Source: Blasia pusilla (lineage: Eukaryota; Marchantiophyta; Marchantiopsida; Blasiales). From it: 64,000 bases of DNA. Shown here piece after piece: positions 46,470-59,669 of the stretch. The notes under the pieces were generated by a model, which ran no database searches, was not told the DNA's origin, and worked only from the letters and a program-made list of their open reading frames with translations. The position numbers and the translations under genes are program-made. The DNA lies in assembly GCA_050084515.1 (NCBI GenBank), contig CM114271.1, positions 45,880,001 to 45,944,000 on the forward strand, read 5' to 3'. Numbering within the stretch: position 1 is the first letter of the stretch; each line of letters starts with the position of its first letter.

Positions 46470-48590
46470 GTTATAATTATGAGTGGATCTATTGTCTTAT
46501 CAAAAGATTTATTTTCATGATGTTTAGTTCATTACATAACGTATGACTTATTATGAGGTCCATTTTTTCTAAATAAATTATCACAAATAAAGTTAATGTA
46601 TGTATATCTTTTCAGGAATGTCAAATATTACTCGGAGATATGTAAGCTATTAGGAGTGGATTTAGGAAAGGACAACAAAGGACTTTTCCTCCTCAAATTT
46701 AAGGGGATGGTTGATTGGAGTAAGGCAAAGTGAGGATTTTTCCAAAACAATGAAGTGGAAGGGATATTGTAAGAACATTTTGAATTTAAGAAGACAAGAT
46801 AAACATATTAGTGGTTAACAAGAGGATTAAGAAAATGAGGAGAATTCATTTTTCTATAATAAACAAGGTAAGGAGGATAGGATATACATTTTTCAAGAAC
46901 GGTATTCTTTGTATCTTGTAATATGGAGGTAGGAGTAAGTATGGTATCTTGTGTCTTGTCATGAATAAGTATGGTAGCTTGTGTGTGTATTCGGTGACAA
47001 TGATGGGTGTTGCGTATGCGCACGACAAAGAGTTTTTTTTTCATAGTAAAAAATCGAGGATGGGAATCCTTGAATGAAGGGATATAGTCTCCTAAAGAAG
47101 GGGAATATAAAATCATAAGCTGGTTTAGAAATAATCAGCTTGGGATTTTAATTTTTTAAATCACATATCGGAAAAATTCTCTCAATTTTGATGTTCATGA
47201 TCATGTCACAAAATAAAATAATCTTATATTTCAATGCCAACTTATATGAATATATTTTCAATATTGGAATGAATGTTTCTTTCCATATACATTTTTAGCA
47301 TAGATAGAATGGATTTTCAAGACACTCTGCAAGTCTATACTTGTTGTAACTCAAAAAATGGTAAGTTTTTGCTCGAGTATCATTTGAACTTGTAAATGGT
47401 ACTTGTATATTTTGCATGCCAAAATTTTCCAATGACTTGCAAGATATTTGCAAAATTGAAAGATTGTTGCCTTAGCCCCTTACCTCCCTCAACGCGTCCA
47501 CACCTCCTCATTTCTCATCTTTTCATGAAGCATATCTTGGGGCATGACACATCTTTTGAGAGATTTCCAAACCCAAACTATAGATATGCCTAGTTCATTT
47601 TTTTCAAAGCTCCAAGAGATTTTTTTTTTCAAATCTTTGAGCGATGCCAGTCCTCATATGTAGGGATGGGGAGGGACCCAATTGACATGGAGAACATCGG
47701 AGTAATAGATATGATGGAAAATTTGGAATGAGTCTTACCCCAATGCATAGTCATGTTATTGAGAGGTTCATCTTGACCTTTCATGACATTATGCTAGCTC
47801 AATCAGCAATGATGTATGATATGTTCAACATGGACCATATTTGCATCATATCAATGAGTCAATTATATGTTTGATGAGTGGAGTTACATCTACTAACTCC
47901 CTCTCATCTATGGGAGCCTAAGATCCTACCACTATGAGCTAGATAGGCTCTTGCGCATGTAATGAGGGAGCGGTTCGGAGAAGGTGCAACCCAATTTGAG
48001 TTGTATGCGACTAGATTTTGCGGGGGAGGGGAAGTTGGCCTTATACTTTTGATTCCTACTTGAACTCCAAAAACATTCTAGGCAAAGAAGGTCCTATGTC
48101 ATATTATAAGACATACATGTGAGAGATGTGCGCTGATGCTGATCAATGGGCGAACCAAACCCCATTTCTTGATAGAGGATCCATATGACTGTTTAGGGAG
48201 AATTGTAGAATGGAGGGAGCATCAAGAGTGACAAGATGCACATAATGATTATCCGCTTCATAGTTTATCTTCGTCTTCTAGTGACGATTGATGCAGGATA
48301 TCTAGTGGCAAAAACATATGAGGGTCGTGTAGAGTGAGGATGTTGGCAACACTCACAACGGAGAATTTTGATGTCATGAGTTGGAGGAAAATCTTAAGAT
48401 GCGAGTAAACATTGGAAAATTTTGGTGATCCTATGTGAGAGAGAATGGACGGAAAACAAGTAGTAAAGTTATGAAGATCTTTAAGGAAATCAAAGGGAAT
48501 ACACTCCTCTAGACAAGGAGGAGCAAAGGCATTTTTCATGTCTTTTAGGATGGATTGACGAGTATCCATAAGGCGCCTTTGAGGAGAGTC
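46470..48590. other. AT-rich intergenic DNA
   Basis: Short frames only. The longest (48,258-48,605, minus, 115 codons) shows no recognised domain. ACTTGCAA-type words recur near 47,320-47,460. Confidence 0.4.
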
Positions 48591-48599
48591 TGAGGATAG

Positions 48600-48958
48600 C
48601 CTCAACTAGTTGAGGATGACTTGAGAAAGGAATTTTCCCTTTTTTTTTTAACTCATTTGGAGCTATTTTTAGGAACCTACTATTTTGGGCAAGTTCTTAT
48701 TATATATATAGTTTAATTTCCACTTTGGGAGTTGTCTCTCGATCCTCTATAGTAGGCTACGATTCAAGGAAGTAACCTACGAGCACAGGTTATCATGGAG
48801 AGATATGGGGAGAGGGAAGGGGATATATCCAAAGAGAGGAAGTTTGGGAGCTCGTTCTTTCTTTGTTGAATCTCTTGACATGAGGCGGTGGAACTCTAGT
48901 TCTCATTGCCTTGTGAGTAACATAAGCCTCTCAGTAGGAGAATGGATTTGGTTGGTTT

Positions 48959-48965
<7 letters not shown>
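48600..48965 (+). mobile_element. Third diverged copy of the Gypsy-like terminal region
   Basis: It shares ordered tracts with 7,370-7,750: TTGAGGATGACTTGAG, CTCATTTGGAGC, AGGTTATCATGGAGAGA, TTGTTGAATCTCTTGACATG, AGGCGGTGGA, CCTTGTGAGT and GGTTTGACGAGAGAG. No gag follows, so it is a solo or truncated terminal fragment. The match ends in a GA microsatellite that grows from the GAGAGAG found at the same place in the other copies. Confidence 0.75.

Positions 48966-49051
<86 letters not shown>
48962..49051. repeat. (GA)45 microsatellite
   Basis: Ninety bases of uninterrupted GA. The Leu/Ser-repeat open frames on the minus strand (48,896-49,181) are products of this tract. Confidence 0.97.
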
Positions 49052-49055
<4 letters not shown>

Positions 49056-49059
49056 GTGA

Positions 49060-50560
49060 GGATTTTGATCCATATAATTATTGGATATATTCTGGTACAC
49101 ATATATAAATGTCAAGGGTGAGTATGGTATCGTATGTTTATAAGTGTATGAATGGTGATAGCAATGTGTATTGTGTAACAATTTATCAACAAAAATGAGA
49201 ATGCCTTATCCTTTTCTCTCTATATATGAATCCATACAAATAGCTCATAAACTTTATCTTAGATGATGACATGTTCATACAAGTCACATGAACCTACATA
49301 TGTCATTTTTTGACATGTCACTATACTAAACTACATGAGTTATCTTGAGCTTGGACATATATTAACAATAGGCTTTGGGAATGTTCTTCATTTGGAAAGC
49401 ATGCATTAGATCGACTCTTCAACATCTTAGTAGTCTAATCTTCAATCATTTTATAAGTTTTTGATCTTGTCACCCTCACTTAATATTTTGGGGAGCCATT
49501 AATTTCTAGACTACGCTCTTGAATCTTGATTTGCGCTTTTAGTCGATCTAAAAGAATTTGCGAAGTACTCAAGGGTTTGACAGTGCTCGTGAAGGAAAAC
49601 TGGCCAAGCTGGTTTCTTGGTGCATTGGATCTAGAGCTAGAGGTAAATCGCTTTTTGTGTCTCCAAATTTTACTCATGAGTGCAAAACACTTAACCTTGT
49701 TCCCCATAGAAGGCTTTGTGGATAAATAAGAGGAACCAAGTTCTTCTTGTGATTTGAAGGAATTACTATTCTAACCAAGTTTGGATTTGAACAAAGTCAC
49801 TCTCATTTAGCTTGTTGAACATTATGGTGAAGCCATAGATCAAGGACATGAATTGAAAAATTGCACAAAATCATGTTTTTGGGATGTCATCAAGATTTAC
49901 TTCCAAGGATGAAAACAAATGATGACTCCTTGGAATCATTCTACTATTTCACGGTTCTAGAATGAGGACACTCTCAAAAGTGGTCACGTATTTATGGTTT
50001 CATCCCTGAAATTACGATGGTAAATCGGTATTATTGAAAGGCATCCGACTTTAATTCAAAAAGAAAGTGCCTAGGAAGTGTCGCAATAATGGTGGGACAA
50101 ATATTTTGGAATTAGTCAAGGATGTGAGGCACAATAAATCCTCCACATTATATGGTACTACAAGTTTTCAGAAATAAAAAATAACACGACTTTCGGAACT
50201 ATTTCATAAATCAACAAGAGAATAAAATATCAGATATTTTGGAGGAATTAAATGAGAAGTAAAGGGATGAATTCTATACCAAATCTTCAACTGGTAATTA
50301 AAATTCGGAATCTTTAATTCCCCAACTCACAAAAGGCATAGTGAACTTACAAAAGCATATGCAGCGGATATAGCAGATAATACATGTACGCGAAGATTGA
50401 GGGTAACCCAATTATGACTAATTGTTGTTGTAGCACCTCGATTGATGCCACTAACCCAAGTTTAGATAAGAGAGGCACCGTGTCAAGGGGCCTAATTACG
50501 CGTACATCCACTGCGAATTAGAGAGTGGATTCCAGTAATCCGAGTTTAGGGGAGGGAGGC
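49060..50560. other. AT-rich intergenic DNA
   Basis: No gene, RNA or mobile element recognised. Confidence 0.4.
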
Positions 50561-50569
50561 GCAGCTTAA

Positions 50570-52790
50570 TGAGCACCCTAATTATGCGCGACCCCCTCCT
50601 CCCGTATGTCGTTGCGGTGGCCCTGCCACCGAAGCGAAGTGCGCCGGAGCAGAGATCACAGAAGAATCGCGTCAACTACCAAGAGCTGTGGGGGATGGGG
50701 GCGGTAATGAGAAGTGCTTGACTTTTATCGGTGGCAGCAACTTCGGAGTACGAGTTGCGGTGCGAGATGGGGATTTCTCTCCCACGTCGAGCGCAGAACA
50801 CCGCCGTAGAACGAGCCCTCCTGCGCGCGGAGGTACCATGTCAAACTATTGTTGGTGGACGCAGGATAGGGTGGATTTCCAGCTCTCGATCGCTGCGAAA
50901 TCACCCGATGGTCAAGTCAAGCACGGCTTCTACTCGTTGCGACTGTAGCGGTGGTACTGTAACAGTAGTCGATGCTTGAAGTTACATTTATCATTCTTTG
51001 GGATGGCGCGGATGGTTCCTTTGACTTCACAACTATATACTTCAAATAGGCCCGGAAATTAATGCTACAGCTGCGTCGCGATTCCTTCGTTTCGGGGTTT
51101 TCGTAGCGGCAACCCTTTGCTTTCCCCTGCGATGTGCAGATCCAGCGAGCCATAGGGGATTGTGGTCGACTAGGAGGAAATCGTTTGTTGAGGAGTGTGT
51201 TTGTTGTGAGGTTGTTTCTTTTCTTCCGGGGACGTGGTACTGGAGTCGTTCGGCTCGGTTGCAAACCAGCTTCAACCCCACTTGGTGCGCGTGCGGTGAG
51301 TGAAGTGTGTTCGAGGTTCACACGTTTACAAGAATTTCACAAGCGCCCGGTCATGCAAACTGCGCATGCATAGGAACACGATTATCGATTTCGGGTTGAT
51401 TGTTGGAATATTCAGACCATAGCCCGGTTCGGTTTCTTCGACGTCGGGCTGCATGTGTGCAACTAACGAGGCGAAAGACGGATCTAGATAGTGCAGTCCG
51501 TTGTCGCGTTCTGGAGGAATCGACTCCGGGAGATCAGATTCGCTCCAGTGGCAGACGTGTTGCGTGAGGGAGTAGGCTTTGCGCTGGATCAGGAAACTGG
51601 CAACTTGGCGTTGAAGGCTAGGCGGATAAGCGCCTACGCGAAGTCATCGCTCGCTGCTATCTGCAGGAAGCGATGGGAATTCCACCTAGACATGTGGACA
51701 TAGGGGACAATGAATACAACATGTGTGCGCAGTGAGAGTCCAATATAACCGCGATATCGTCGTAGGATGATGTGGAGGAACAGAACGGCCCGCCATCATT
51801 CGACCACCAAAACGCGGGACTGCAATTTGCGAGTATGATGGCGACGACAAACACGAGTGCACTGCAGCCAAACTCGTATCGCCTCGATGACACGATTCCA
51901 CAGACGACGCATGTGAGCGCACTAAACCCACCACAACGGGCCTTTATTTACTGGGATGGTTCAGCCAACCGACATCCGGACGATCGATCTGGAGCAGAAA
52001 GCCCTACCTTGTAGCCTATCTGCCTCTTATTGACCTGACCCTCAGAGAAGAGCGCTTGTGTTGTTTCACAAGCCTACCGAATCTAATGAAGAGGTCTTAT
52101 CGTTTGCTTAAGAATGAAGTTAATTCACTGTCTACTGGGAGGATTGGGTCCGCTTTCTCGTCTGCGACGACCAAGTCAGATCCAACTTCGTACATGCGGG
52201 CGGGGGAGCAAGCAACCTGAATTGCCAGGCAGCTTCCCCATGATTTTGGATGGTTGCCTAGGCCTCGCATGAAAAAAGGAATCAATGATGCGACCGAACT
52301 GCCCGAAACATGAGGAAAAGGTAGCTTCCACGATTGCCTCGCTCGCTCTGGGTTCTCGAGGTGGAGTCCGCAGGAAATCTCGCATGACAGAGCGGAGCAT
52401 TCAATGGCTGTTTGCATTGCAAGCAAGGCAAAGCAGCATGGTGATGAAAAGGTCGTAGGCACTTGAAGTACACGCACACCGATGAAACCAGTCCATGAGT
52501 ATGGAATGCGAGTCGATGACAATGGAATGTAACTTACAAGACGAGCCTATATTACAGGAGATTCGATTTTCCCGCATCCAGGGATTGGGGGAATCCTCTA
52601 CAGCGCGGACAGCGACGAGCTAGCGATGTACAAGCAATGAATTTACATTTTGTTGACGTTAAAAAAAAGCCAGCCGACGTTCGTCCCATCACCATGGATA
52701 AAGAATTGCCTTGCGGACTAACTCTGCGTATCGTAACGTAACGAATTTCATGCGAGAAGACGGTGCCACAATTTGAGACACCGAGTGAAC
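50570..52790. other. GC-richer single-copy-looking region, unassigned
   Basis: A sharp composition change near 50,570 resembles the island at 20.6 kb. Several frames of 60-140 codons overlap on both strands, with no recognised domain and no consistent splice chain that I could build. The right end should include the 3' untranslated part of the WW-domain gene. Confidence 0.35.
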
Positions 52791-52798
52791 CACATCCG

Positions 52799-54406
52799 CT
52801 ACTCGGACTCCATCTTCGGCCTCTTGAAACTGGCAGGCATCGAGAAGTCTCCCACGGAACAAGGAGTTCCGCAGCGGGGGCACACGGGATCCGACTTGGA
52901 TAGCATCACGTATGTGAGGCATCTCTGGCAACCACCGACCATGACCATCTCCCTGGTCTCCTTGTGACTGTCACCTTCGTGCTCGGCGGCCGGCCGTTTG
53001 TTACTATTTTGATTTTCCTTATCGAGAAGTTGGTAGCTGACGAGAGAGGGGCGTGAAGATGTGGAGGTCGAGGATGATGAAGTAGACGGCGACGGGGACG
53101 CACGTGCTACGGAATGGTTGTGCGCATGCGAGTGATCCGATTGCGATGCGGAATTGTTCCTCGCCACTCTCTTGCCCAACATCTTCTCCGTCCTCATGAG
53201 AGCCATCTCCACTTTCTCCAAGGTGCACACGCTATGCTGTTGTCCTTTCGCGTGGAGATCCAGCTGCAGCTCCAGCCCGCTCTCCTGAGGCACAGAAGCA
53301 CCGGGCCTCAGGTTTTGCCCCATCCACTGCAGTTGCCATGGTTCGTTGCCGCTACTCAGCAGCGACGGCCTGCATTCGTCTTTGTCTCGCCCTGAGAACG
53401 ACGGAGATCTGCATACAGTGAGGTCCCCCAGCTTCTCGTTTTCGGATTCTTTCGTGCCGAAAAAGTCGCGAGTCTGGGGGAGCGAGGAGGCCAGCGACAG
53501 CGACGACTGAACATCCGGAACCGACTGCTTCCCGGGATCGCTGTGAGTCTCGGCTCCCGTGTGGCGATTGACGTAATAAACCTTCCCTGACTGCAAATTT
53601 CCACAAAGCGTCAGCCACAGAAGGTAAACATACTCTCGGCAAGCAAGCAAACATTTCTTCAACCGCCGGTTAAGACTGAGACCCGGATCGACCGCCCGCA
53701 GGATAATGACGAAATAGCTACAGGAGCGCACTGTCTCGCATACATACTACCGTTACATGACTTGTGACAAGAGCCCACACAACAGGGGTATAGTCGAGTG
53801 CATGCAATCGCGAGAGAAACCTTGGCATGATGAAGAGAATCAAAATCGACTTCAAACGAGAGATGAAATGCAGCAAGAAGCATGATCTACAGAAGTCGCT
53901 CTGGGAGAAACGAGGCCCAGAGCCGAGGCCAATCGACGCTGAGATTGTCCGTCGAAGTCCCGGATAGGATCGATCGAAAAGAAGTATTTAAGTGACAGAA
54001 TTGGACTCGACGACGGCAGGAAAGGGCTGATATCGAGAAGATTGGGGGGTGGGAATGACAGTGGTAATCCAAAGACACGCCGGAAAAGCGGTTCGAGCTG
54101 AGCCTCACTGACCTTGAGGTCCAGACATTTCTCCCAGCCAGACGGTGGCGGAAGGTCCGGGTCTAGTTCTACGAACTCGTCCGGCCTGTTCTCATCAGAT
54201 GAGGGCTCAGAAGACGCGTTCCCGAACAAATCCAGGGTGGGTCGACTTTCGTGAACTTGACCCATCATCAGCTGCAGCACTTTCTGAGGATCTGCTCCTC
54301 CCCAAGACGATGAAGGCGCAGGCGGGGATTTGTGCTTCATGTGCGTGTACGACGGGCTCCCGAGTTCAGGTCCTCTCCATCCTACCTCCATTGCCACTGC
54401 CATCAT
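52799..54406 (-). CDS. CFL1-like WW-domain protein (2 exons)
   Basis: Exon 1 is 54,406-54,113 (CTCAAG/GTCAGT) and exon 2 is 53,590-52,799 (TTTGCAG/TCAGGG), with frame kept, giving 361 residues. The splice falls inside a WW domain: LPPPSGWEKCLDLK joins SGKVYYVNRHTGAETHSDP (residues 85-117). Trp91 and the YYVN core are present, but the usual second Trp is replaced, as in the plant CURLY FLAG LEAF1 family. The middle is Ser-rich and disordered, with a long Ser/Thr run. The C-terminus has VGGCQRCLTYVMLSK, then VCPRCGTPC, a CxxC..CxxC pair (319/322 and 335/338), also typical of CFL1. In angiosperms CFL1 proteins bind HD-ZIP IV factors and restrain cuticle development; whether this holds here is inference. 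The longer in-frame start at 54,652 lies upstream of a CT-rich leader and is less likely. Confidence 0.88.
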
Positions 54407-54585
54407 GCGGCTTTCCAGTATATCGTGTCCAGATCGAACCCCGAAGTCGCGCGGGTCCAGATTCTTCGCGGTCTCTGGAGGAGAGGATTTCCAGCACACA
54501 AGGTAACGGCAGAGAATCGAAGCGAGCGCGTCGGCGGGTGACGGGAGACGTGAGGCGCAGCCCAAACGCGAGTATCCCAGCTCTT

Positions 54586-54602
54586 TTCTCTCTCTCTCTC
54601 TC
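54586..54602. repeat. CT-rich tract in WW-gene leader
   Basis: A run of TC dinucleotides (GA on the gene's strand) about 180 bases upstream of the chosen start codon. Such tracts are common in plant 5' leaders. Confidence 0.6.
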
Positions 54603-54699
54603 GTCTCCTCTGGAGAGCAGGAACTAGAACTCTGGAGCGATGAGACGCGCAAGTGAAGCTCTTACACGCGGTGCGAGGGAGACAAATAGGAGGGCGGTA

Positions 54700-57600
54700 G
54701 AATGAGAGCGAAAGGAGAAGGGAAAGTCAATCATAGTGCAATTTGAAGCTGCAGGCCATCCCCTCAAAGGAGTTGCACTTGAATGACATAAAACGGCAGT
54801 ACAGTGGAGGAGTGGCCCGTCATTAACGCACCCAAAAACAACATGGTCATTAGGAAGGATTTCGCAGACGTGTGTACGTTTTTGTCCTGTACCAGTTTAA
54901 ATCCCTACAAGACAATTGAGCGAAGGTGGAGGACCGGAGGGAGAGAGGGGGGGGGTATTGTTTGATTGATTGATTGCTAACTTGATGTATCTAAAAGACA
55001 AGACAGAAAGTGAGACAAAAGGGCCAATTTTATCCCCAGTCAATGAGAATCCCGCCAGAAATGCGTCCTCCCTGAGGGGCAGATCAATCCTCCTCACGAA
55101 TCTTCTGCAGGCTATCTAGAAAGCCTAGGAGGGGCTCTTCGGATTAATGCCCTTTTATTCCATCTTTCATGGAGCATTTAAGCGCAAAGAAACCATTAAA
55201 ATCACCACATTTATTGTTTTTTGCGCCTATTAGACATGACAGGAAGAGATGGAGGACCATTTTATTTATCTGCGGTCAGCCTCCCACCGCAGCCTGATGG
55301 ATCTGCAGTAAAAAGAAAAATCATTCTTCGCCCTCGTGCATCTGCAGTAAAAAAATAAATTAAATCATTCCACTTACGCCCTAATATAATATTGTTTGGG
55401 ATTATTCCTTCTTCCTTTCCTTCCTTCCTTCTTAGTCGCCATAAAGAGCCCAAAATGGTAAACCCGCTTGCTTTCAAAACTTGCATTTGGCTGCCCAGTA
55501 TAGCAATGCTATATTCAATTCCATCTCATAATTTCACGTGGGTGGTCAATCTAACTCGCATGATTCGCAGGCCCCAGTCGTTAAGTCACACCATGATACT
55601 CTGAGCTAAGTGCCAAGCAAGCCCTCCTAATCATGCTTTGTCAGGAGGCTGATCCAAAGCGCGGAGCCTAATCCGTCTCTCAGCATGATCTCGCCATGGG
55701 AACTACCTCTCATGATCCCGCTACTAATGGAGCGGTAAAATGGCTCCAGCTCGGGCTGCCGCTTTAACTTGGGCTACAAGGAAGAGGAGAGAGGTGGGGG
55801 TGGCGCTTTATGGCGCTGAATAGGTGCAAGCTAAGCGTTGAAGATTTCTTTCAAGAGAAGAGGGGATGGATGAATAATTGAAAAAGGAAAAGAATCAAAA
55901 CTTCAAAGGAAGAAGGAAAGGGTCATAAAAGCGACGCTACTTTACGAGTATATTTAGGACTCGATTCAAATAGCGACCCGCATGTTATGGGTCAAATAAA
56001 GTGGCGATTGGACAGTTACCACCGTGATAACTACCATGGTTTAGCTCCATAACTGTGGTCACCTGAAATGCTCATTCGAAATGGTGCCCCTCTTTATTAT
56101 CATAATCATCAAATCTCTCCCCCCCCCGCTGCGTACGTACCATCCGAACTTTTCCATCCACGCCAACTATTACGTCCATCTCTCTACCATACGAAGTCGT
56201 ACTGTACACATCGCTCTTATGGAGGTACGGGGCGCTGCACAGTGAGGGATCATATGACGATGGATTGGATTCGAGGGACGGTCTAGGGTTTTTGGACACG
56301 ATTCATAATTGGGCGGGCAGGCAGGAGATATCGTAGGGCCCCTCAACGACCCACAGAAGGCGCCTGTAGAGCGTCTTTACGTCGGCCTTTAATGCGAGCC
56401 TACCAGTCGCCGGTTCTTCATCACCCAAAACCCTCGCCCACGGGAAACAAGTAAACGGCTGGCCTGGCCCCGACTGGGACATATCGGAACTTGTGCCGCC
56501 GGCGTCGGGTATCACGGCGAATCCGGAGGGTCAAAGCCCCGACTATGCCCGCCGGCCCCCCATCCCGCAATCGCCATTAATATTTCCCCATCGCCAATAT
56601 TATTCACATTATTAGAAGCGCCAAACCATCCCTCAACTTTTATCGTTTTGGTTTTCCTTTCCTTCGTCCTACCCACCACCCCATTTAATGACACCCAACT
56701 TAATCGCACGTCGCGTCGCTCGTCTTCAAGACGCTCCTCTTCTCGTTTCCGCCCTTCGTTCGCCTTTTCCTCGCGACGCTTGCTTCGTCCTTCCCGACGG
56801 CCCGAGCATGGCACGTCGCACGTTACACATCGTCACCGTTCCATTTCCGAATTTCCCTCAATTAATAATATATATATTCACTAACTGCGCTGCAGTACCA
56901 ACTGCGTCACAGCTCCGGTCAGTCAACGTGTTAACTAACTAAACCTGCGCATGCAGGACGTACTACCACAGTCGGTGCTGAACATGACGGCAGCGTATAG
57001 AGGAATGTATCTACCCGTACTCTCCCTGTGTCCTGTACTGCACTCTACTGCCGTCATAAACTGGGTAACTGATGCCAACCACATCTCGGTGACTTTGCAA
57101 GTTGCGACGACTCCATAAATGCGCATTCGCAGGTAAGTAATATTCTGGCATGTCAAACCGACCATATGTTACCGCGAGTTATTTCTCATAAACCGCTCTC
57201 GTCCTTTCCGGTCAAAACCGGAGCCTGAAAGAAGCGGAGTAAAAGGGAACTATTTCCTCCCTTTCACCTATTTACTTTCATCAAAGCATCATTTTCCTTT
57301 TTCTATTATACATCCATCCATTCATAGATTCGATTCTCCAACGTCATGGTTCATGGGCGACTACCGTGGTACACCCCGTTCGTCGTCGTCGTCCGGCAGA
57401 CCCCCGGGGACCCGAGCTTTCACGCCTCCGTCGATGAAATCCCGAGTCAGTCGTGTTTCGCCAAAACCCTGACTCTGACAGGCCACTTGGCGCCACCCCT
57501 TGGAACGGAATCCCTAACCTCCTCATTCCTTACTCTAAACCTGTTTTTTTTCCTTTATTCCCAATAAAGTCCAGCATTCAAAGCCCACGTTCAAGATTAA

Positions 57601-59000
57601 TATATAGTATTCACGTATTAAAGTTGAATATATCTATTCAAAACAGGAATTGACTTTAGGAACGTATTTTCGATCTCCCATCATTTGAACCCATTTCTTC
57701 CCTTCGGAATTGAATACACTTTATGAGGCTTCCATTTATTTCCGCTGCCTAGTTATTTTTGGATCTCTATAATATGCTTCTTACCCTTCTATAAGACGTT
57801 TTCCTGCGAGGCTCCCTCTCCCCAAGTAAAATGTTAAGTCAACAACCCAATCGCCTTGCGATGTAAATAGAAATGTTCAGCTACAAACTGGTACTCTACA
57901 CTTTCTCCTTCCATCATACCTGATCTGATTAAAGGAGCGTATGTAATAGTTCCCTGTTCATGTATATATAAAGGTGGGAGGAAGGTAAAGAGAGCCGTCC
58001 AAGATTGACTTTCTCTCCAACCGTGAATTTGTAAGAGCAATGAAGGAAGGAAAGAAAACAATACATAGTGCAAGCCGTTGGACAGCTTCGAAAATGGTAT
58101 TGCGCATCCTTATTAAATGCACATAACCCGCCAAAAATTGACTTTCTAATAATGAGAAAATACTGATAATTCTCAATTGGCATTTTGAATATCGCGTATT
58201 AGGCTCAACAAGTATTCTCGCCGGGGCTAACTCCGTATTATAACGCTAGGTTTCACTCATGTTAATCCTTGGACGGTGTCGTTGGGTTGCCAACCCAATA
58301 CGATATAGTATATCCGGTTTATGACTAATACGGCTATTACTTAAGGGTGGGTTGATAAAATCATGTTCTCGTACATATCAGGTTCAAAAGCGAATAATAA
58401 AAGTGTTGGGACACAGAGGTCGTATCAGGCAATCATGAGAGAATGGGATCTCTTTTGGATTTGGGGACCACGAGTCCCAACTTCCAAGTGTCATGTGGCA
58501 TAAGTGCGCTGGTAACATTCTTTTTTAGATTGAAACAAGTGATTGTTGGGCCTATCTTTGTTAGGCCAAAGTGAAGTCAAGATGATTAGCAATCGTAGGA
58601 TTAATTGGTGGCTAGATGGTGTATCCGTGAAGGCAACATGATCACCCAAAGCTGGCTTTTCATAGAGGTGAGATCGTGTCTATACGAAGAAAAACATGAT
58701 GAGAAACTTTTAGTTCACCGTGTCCATGAAGACGGGATGATTAGACATCCATGCCTTAATTGGTAGACACGGCCATGGTGTGGGTGTAGGCAAGAATTGG
58801 TGATAAGATGATTTACGTGAGGACAAGTGGTAATGATGATTGCTTAAACTCCCCCTTAATCTATTTTAAATGTATAGTTTTTGGTCCAAATTAAAAACTT
58901 TATCCACAAACTAAGAAATCCTTCCCTCGTCCAAAGGCTATCCCCTCAACAACCATGTCCTTGGAGTATTACTCAATCAACAATAATGTTTTTATGGTAG
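54700..59000. other. Mixed intergenic DNA, no gene recognised
   Basis: Runs of G (54,950), GATT repeats (54,961-54,975) and C (56,120), with many short frames on both strands and no domain I recognise. It becomes AT-rich after about 57,550. Confidence 0.4.
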
Positions 59001-59218
59001 CATGGAAGTTCTTGTAACTAGCACTCTAAGTGCTCCTTTCACATAAATTAATAATCAACATCAATAAATTAGAGTCCAGCCATGCTTTTAATAAGGCAGA
59101 CTTTTGGAAGCATGGTGCAAAAAATTTAATCTATTCTATTGTTCTTGTGAAGGACGTCAATTTTTCCTATCCCATAAAGAAAATTGCGGGCCATGGACAG
59201 ACCTTTGTTGTTTTTCTC

Positions 59219-59453
59219 TCCAAGTGTGCTTATCTCCTTCATTCAACGGGTTTATCTTTTGCTATTTCGCTCTTCTATGGAGTGAATAAGTCTCCATTGC
59301 TTTATAGTGTGCATTGGCAATTGAGATGTATGGAAAAAAAGGTTTGATGTATTTTCTTTTCAAGTATGCTCATCTCCTTCATTCGAGGAATGATATCTCT
59401 TTCGTACTCTATTTCATATTGCAGACAACAAGTCGTTGTTTGGTTTGCAATGT
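59219..59453 (+). repeat. About 139-bp tandem duplication
   Basis: The phrase CAAGTGTGCTTATCTCCTTC at about 59,221 recurs as CAAGTATGCTCATCTCCTTC at about 59,360. Both are followed by related text ending near GTGCATT/GTGCCC. The plus frames here (59,030-59,347 and 59,314-59,664) show no recognised domain. Confidence 0.6.
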
Positions 59454-59669
59454 GCCCAAGTCAATGGACTTCCAAAGGGAGCCCAAACAGTGGAGGATCT
59501 CAATAATAGATGTTGAGTGTGGTAGTCACGTTTCCATAAGAGTGATTCATTTAGTTTCCATTTTCGGTGAAGATAAATTTAGGGGGTTTCCCTTTTCCTT
59601 CTCCCTTCATGCCATGGTGGCCTTGGAGTTTATCGACTCTTTGAGCCCTTTTTCTAGTTCTTGATGAGT

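Noticed and set aside
48896-49181. Minus-strand frames encoding long Leu/Ser repeats
   Set aside because: They are translations of the (GA)n microsatellite.
53852-54112. Frame read-through past LDLK in the WW gene (266-codon single exon)
   Set aside because: A GT donor at LDLK and an AG acceptor before SGKVYYVN restore the WW domain, so the read-through is intron.
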